Below are positions 61,304 to 64,000 of a stretch of DNA of 64,000 nucleotides, piece after piece. The translations under genes were made by a program, and so were the position numbers. Source of the DNA: Psychroserpens damuponensis (GTDB lineage Bacteria; Bacteroidota; Bacteroidia; Flavobacteriales; Flavobacteriaceae); assembly GCF_000826655.1 (NCBI RefSeq), contig NZ_JXJO01000004.1:203356-267355 (forward strand). The letters are read 5' to 3'. Below the pieces are notes generated by a model. It was not told the origin of the DNA and ran no database searches. It saw only the letters and a program-made list of their open reading frames with translations. Numbering within the stretch: position 1 is the stretch's first letter; every line of letters starts with the position of its first letter.

Positions 61304-62236
61304 TTAGAAGAATCTTGGTGATAATATTCTACCTATTTTTTGTAATTCAAAACGTAACATAATCTCGTGTGATCCGTTATTATAGTTGTTCAAATCTGTA
61401 GTAGTAGCATCATACGAATACCCTATGTACAAACCATCGGTTACCTGAAAGCCTGCTAAACCACTTACTGAATCGTCCCATCTATATGCAACACCTAAAG
61501 TTAGCTTATCATTGAATAAAAAGTTTGCTGATACATCTGCTATTATTGGTGCTCCAGACACAGCCTTTACTAATGCTGCTGGTTTAAATTTAGTATTTGC
61601 ACTTAAATCAAATACATAACCGGCAATTAAATAATAATTCATTCGCTCTTTAGCTATTGAAACTTGGCTAGAATCAAAATGATCTGTCTTTAAAAAATTA
61701 GGAACAGATAATCCTACATACCATTTACGATTATGTAGATACAATCCTGCACCAACAGTTGGTGAGAACAAGTTCAAATTATCTGCAAATGTTTGATCTC
61801 CTAATTGCTGAATTACACCTAGGCTCCAATCTGAAGTTAGATTATGAATACCAGCTTTGGCTCCAAAAGATAATTTAGTATTATTATCACTTACTTGTAT
61901 GGTATATGAAAAGTTAGCATCAACATAATACTCATTAACAGGACCTAGTGCATCATTTACAATAGATAGACCTAAACCTATTTTATCATTTCTTAATGGT
62001 GCATGAATACCTAAGGTTTGCGTTTGCGGAGCACCATCAATACCTACCCATTGAGTACGATGTAAACCAGTAACACTTAACACCTCACGCTGCCCAGCAT
62101 AAGCTGGGTTCACACTCATTGTATTATACATATACTGAGTATACTGTGGGTCTTGCTGTGCAAAACTAGTATTAAACATCAGTGTGCAAAACACTAATAG
62201 TATTAATCCTTTTAATAATGATGTTTTCTGTATCAT
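61304..62236 (-). CDS. PorP/SprF family T9SS membrane protein
   Basis: 310 residues with signal peptide (cleavage at SFAQQ). QDPQYTQYMYNTMSVNPAYAG is the PorP/SprF signature, followed by an outer-membrane beta barrel (NDKIGLGLSIVNDALGPV, YVDANFSYTIQ and the end EIMLRFELQKIGRI). In Flavobacterium johnsoniae, SprF is required for secretion of the adhesin SprB. This gene lies 34 bp after the repeat-rich surface protein, so it is probably its dedicated partner. Confidence 0.92.
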   Translation of the reverse strand: MIQKTSLLKGLILLVFCTLMFNTSFAQQDPQYTQYMYNTMSVNPAYAGQREVLSVTGLHRTQWVGIDGAPQTQTLGIHAPLRNDKIGLGLSIVNDALGPVNEYYVDANFSYTIQVSDNNTKLSFGAKAGIHNLTSDWSLGVIQQLGDQTFADNLNLFSPTVGAGLYLHNRKWYVGLSVPNFLKTDHFDSSQVSIAKERMNYYLIAGYVFDLSANTKFKPAALVKAVSGAPIIADVSANFLFNDKLTLGVAYRWDDSVSGLAGFQVTDGLYIGYSYDATTTDLNNYNNGSHEIMLRFELQKIGRILSPRFF

Positions 62237-62270
62237 TTTAATCTCGTTTTTAATCTTGCCTTATTAAATT

Positions 62271-64000
62271 CTATCTATTAATGTATAACCAACCAACTCT
62301 AGGCTCTGATCCATCACCTAAATTAATGACGTAATAATAAGTACCTACTGGTAATTTTTCACCTTGACTTAAGACTGATCTTCCATTAGAGGTGCCATCA
62401 AAATCATTTCTGTAGCCTTTAGCTTCATAAACAATATTACCCCAACGGTTATAAATCTCAACTGTATTATTAGGGAATGTTTCAATACAATCTATATTAA
62501 AGAAATCATTAACTCCATCACCATTTGGTGAGAACTCATTATAGATAGTTAAACAAATTGGATTTACACCAACTGAATCGGTATTGTTGTTCTCATTTTG
62601 ATCATCACCTCCTGTAAATTCTGTAATTGTTGCAGTATTTAGATACTCTCCAAATCCTAGAACTATTACTCTAATCTCTAATATTTCAGCTTGACCAGGA
62701 TTTAATTGTCCTACAATCCATTCTCCATCTGCTTCAGAGTATGCTCCTTGAGTTGTTATTGCTGACACGAAAGTATATCCACTAGGAAGTATATCTTCGA
62801 CAACAACACCTGTTGCAGTTACAAAGCCGTCATTAGCAACTGTAATAGTAAATATTACTTCATCACCAATTACGGGTTCTGCGATATCTAATTCTTTGGT
62901 AACGGATAACTCAAAGTCAGAATCAGTAAATGTTTCAGTTGGATCGTCTTCGGTATTACCATCGTTGTCGTCACCATCATCACTTGTATCTGATATTGTT
63001 ATACCATCTGGATCATCTCCATTTGCCACGACACTATTAACTACACCTCCTGCATCTACATCTGCTTGAGTAATTGTATATGTAGCCGTATATGTGGCAG
63101 TTTCTCCTACTAATAAATCTCCTTCAGGACTTCCAAGATCTGAACTTACATAAGTAGGTCCTGAATCTAAAGTTAATGCTATTCCATTAGCATCGGTAAA
63201 TGTATCTGTTATCGTTACATTACTTAAAGTTAAATTTCCGGAGTTATTGACTGTAATAGTATATGTTATGATATCCCCTATTCCAATAACACCATCTCCA
63301 TTATCTTCAATATTAGCCACTTTTACAACATCTAATAAAGGATTAGGCGTTATAAATGTATCTGTTGGATCATCTGGATCTCCATCATTATCTGGATCAA
63401 TATTATCTGAATCGTTTGGATCATCACTATCATCTGTCACTGTAGTATCATCTGGACTATCTCCTGATGCTAATACTGTATTACTAACTCCTCCTGCATC
63501 TACATCATCTTCTGTAATTACATAAGACGCTAAGTATGTTGCTGTCTCACCTACTATTAAAGTACCTTCTAAACTACCTGCATCTGCATTATCAAATGTT
63601 GGACCTGTGGTTAAGGTTAATACGGTTCCATCTGCATCAGTTAACGTATCTGTTATCGTGACACCATCTAATGTAACGTTACCTGTATTCTCAACTGTAA
63701 TTGTGTAGTTGATTGTATCTCCTGCTCCTAATACGCCATCTCCATTATCAATAATTGATGCACTCTTCTCGGCAATGAGACTTGGATCTTCTGGTATGAG
63801 AGTGTCTGTTGGATCATCTGGATCTCCATCATTATCTGGATCAATATTATCTGAATCGTTTGGATCATCACTATCATCTGTCACTGTAGTATCATCTGGA
63901 CTATCGCCTGATGCTAATACTGTATTACTAACTCCTCCTGCATCTACATCATCTTGTGTAATTACATACGTAGCTAAATACGTTGCTGTCTCTCCTACTA
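62271..64000 (-). CDS. Repeat-rich T9SS type B surface protein (5' end outside window)
   Basis: Frame open to the right edge, with no start in the visible part; at least 576 residues. Repeated DUF11/DUF7507-like domains of about 148 residues each (DNGDGVLGAGDTINYTITVENTGNVTLDGVTITDT), separated by Asp-rich linkers (DPNDSDNIDPDNDGDPDDP). The C-terminal type B sorting domain is FSPNGDGVNDFFNIDCIE then NRWGNIVYEAKGY and the end GWLYINR. It is exported by T9SS and surface-anchored; probably a large adhesin. It is followed by PorP/SprF and OmpA-family genes. Confidence 0.93.
   Translation of the reverse strand, partial: VGETATYLATYVITQDDVDAGGVSNTVLASGDSPDDTTVTDDSDDPNDSDNIDPDNDGDPDDPTDTLIPEDPSLIAEKSASIIDNGDGVLGAGDTINYTITVENTGNVTLDGVTITDTLTDADGTVLTLTTGPTFDNADAGSLEGTLIVGETATYLASYVITEDDVDAGGVSNTVLASGDSPDDTTVTDDSDDPNDSDNIDPDNDGDPDDPTDTFITPNPLLDVVKVANIEDNGDGVIGIGDIITYTITVNNSGNLTLSNVTITDTFTDANGIALTLDSGPTYVSSDLGSPEGDLLVGETATYTATYTITQADVDAGGVVNSVVANGDDPDGITISDTSDDGDDNDGNTEDDPTETFTDSDFELSVTKELDIAEPVIGDEVIFTITVANDGFVTATGVVVEDILPSGYTFVSAITTQGAYSEADGEWIVGQLNPGQAEILEIRVIVLGFGEYLNTATITEFTGGDDQNENNNTDSVGVNPICLTIYNEFSPNGDGVNDFFNIDCIETFPNNTVEIYNRWGNIVYEAKGYRNDFDGTSNGRSVLSQGEKLPVGTYYYVINLGDGSEPRVGWLYINR
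63364..64000 (-). repeat. Near-identical 444-bp repeats in the surface protein gene
   Basis: The segment from about 63364 (GTTGGATCATCTGGATCTCC) recurs at 63808, so the period is 444 bp (148 codons). The linker and following part (CCATCATTATCTGGATCAAT) are almost identical in the two copies, with scattered substitutions in the domain core. Confidence 0.9.

Noticed and set aside
63364..64000. Long repeats at the right edge as a CRISPR or mobile element
   Set aside because: They are in-frame protein repeats of 148 codons inside a T9SS cargo gene.

Overview
The window looks like a chromosomal segment of a marine-type Flavobacteriaceae (Bacteroidota); the genus cannot be fixed from this. The evidence is AT-rich DNA, start sites without clear Shine-Dalgarno sequences, promoters of the TTG/TAnnTTTG type, a tmRNA with tag GENNYALAA, several lipoproteins and type IX secretion substrates, a PorP/SprF-OmpA module and a cytochrome bd oxidase. 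No phage, transposase, CRISPR array or restriction system was seen.

Layout. 1-4650: a winged-helix regulator (5' end outside) leads a run of seven membrane or poorly known genes, including a DUF4153 protein, a Coq4-like protein and a SanA-like protein. 4986-9138: a lipoprotein, then on the minus strand an SDR, a thioredoxin-like lone gene and a lysine/alanine-dehydrogenase-like gene. The lone gene sits between two copies of the dehydrogenase 3' end. 9450-9845: ssrA tmRNA. 10-16 kb: an accessory stretch with a flavodoxin-like protein, a DoxD-DoxA fusion, a decayed gene, a leucine-rich T9SS cargo protein, a small membrane protein and several related non-coding elements. 16-30 kb: housekeeping and redox genes (DUF3298 lipoprotein, FMN split barrel, cydAB, PBP1A, msrBA, DsbD, two rhodaneses, two thioredoxin-fold proteins, MarR and YceI).

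30.9-38 kb: a complete trp operon (trpEGDCFBA) behind a perfect promoter, a Trp-Trp-Trp leader peptide and an intrinsic terminator, which together look like an attenuator. Three of its gene junctions carry hairpin repeats. 38-45.5 kb: two DUF805 paralogues, a 48-codon small gene, trmL, a DEAD-box helicase cluster, a serine hydrolase and an unusually long Cys/Met-metabolism PLP enzyme. 45.6-50 kb: a TetR gene and a likely regulated group (CMD-family protein, lipoprotein, FrnE-like DsbA, haloacid dehalogenase, SDR); the TetR promoter and the next promoter share a 16-bp palindrome. 50-59 kb: VanX-like dipeptidase, AlkB, hydrolase, an SPFH/DUF1648/RHH trio, DUF819 transporter, DUF4369 lipoprotein, a heptamer microsatellite, tRNA-Thr, manA, queD and idi. 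59.3-64 kb (minus strand): a T9SS module of a repeat-rich surface protein (running off the right edge), a PorP/SprF protein and an OmpA-family lipoprotein-like partner.

The strongest unexplained signal is window-wide. The octamer TTCCGAAG (or its complement) occurs at least 24 times, in all three reading frames and in non-coding DNA, where chance would give about one.
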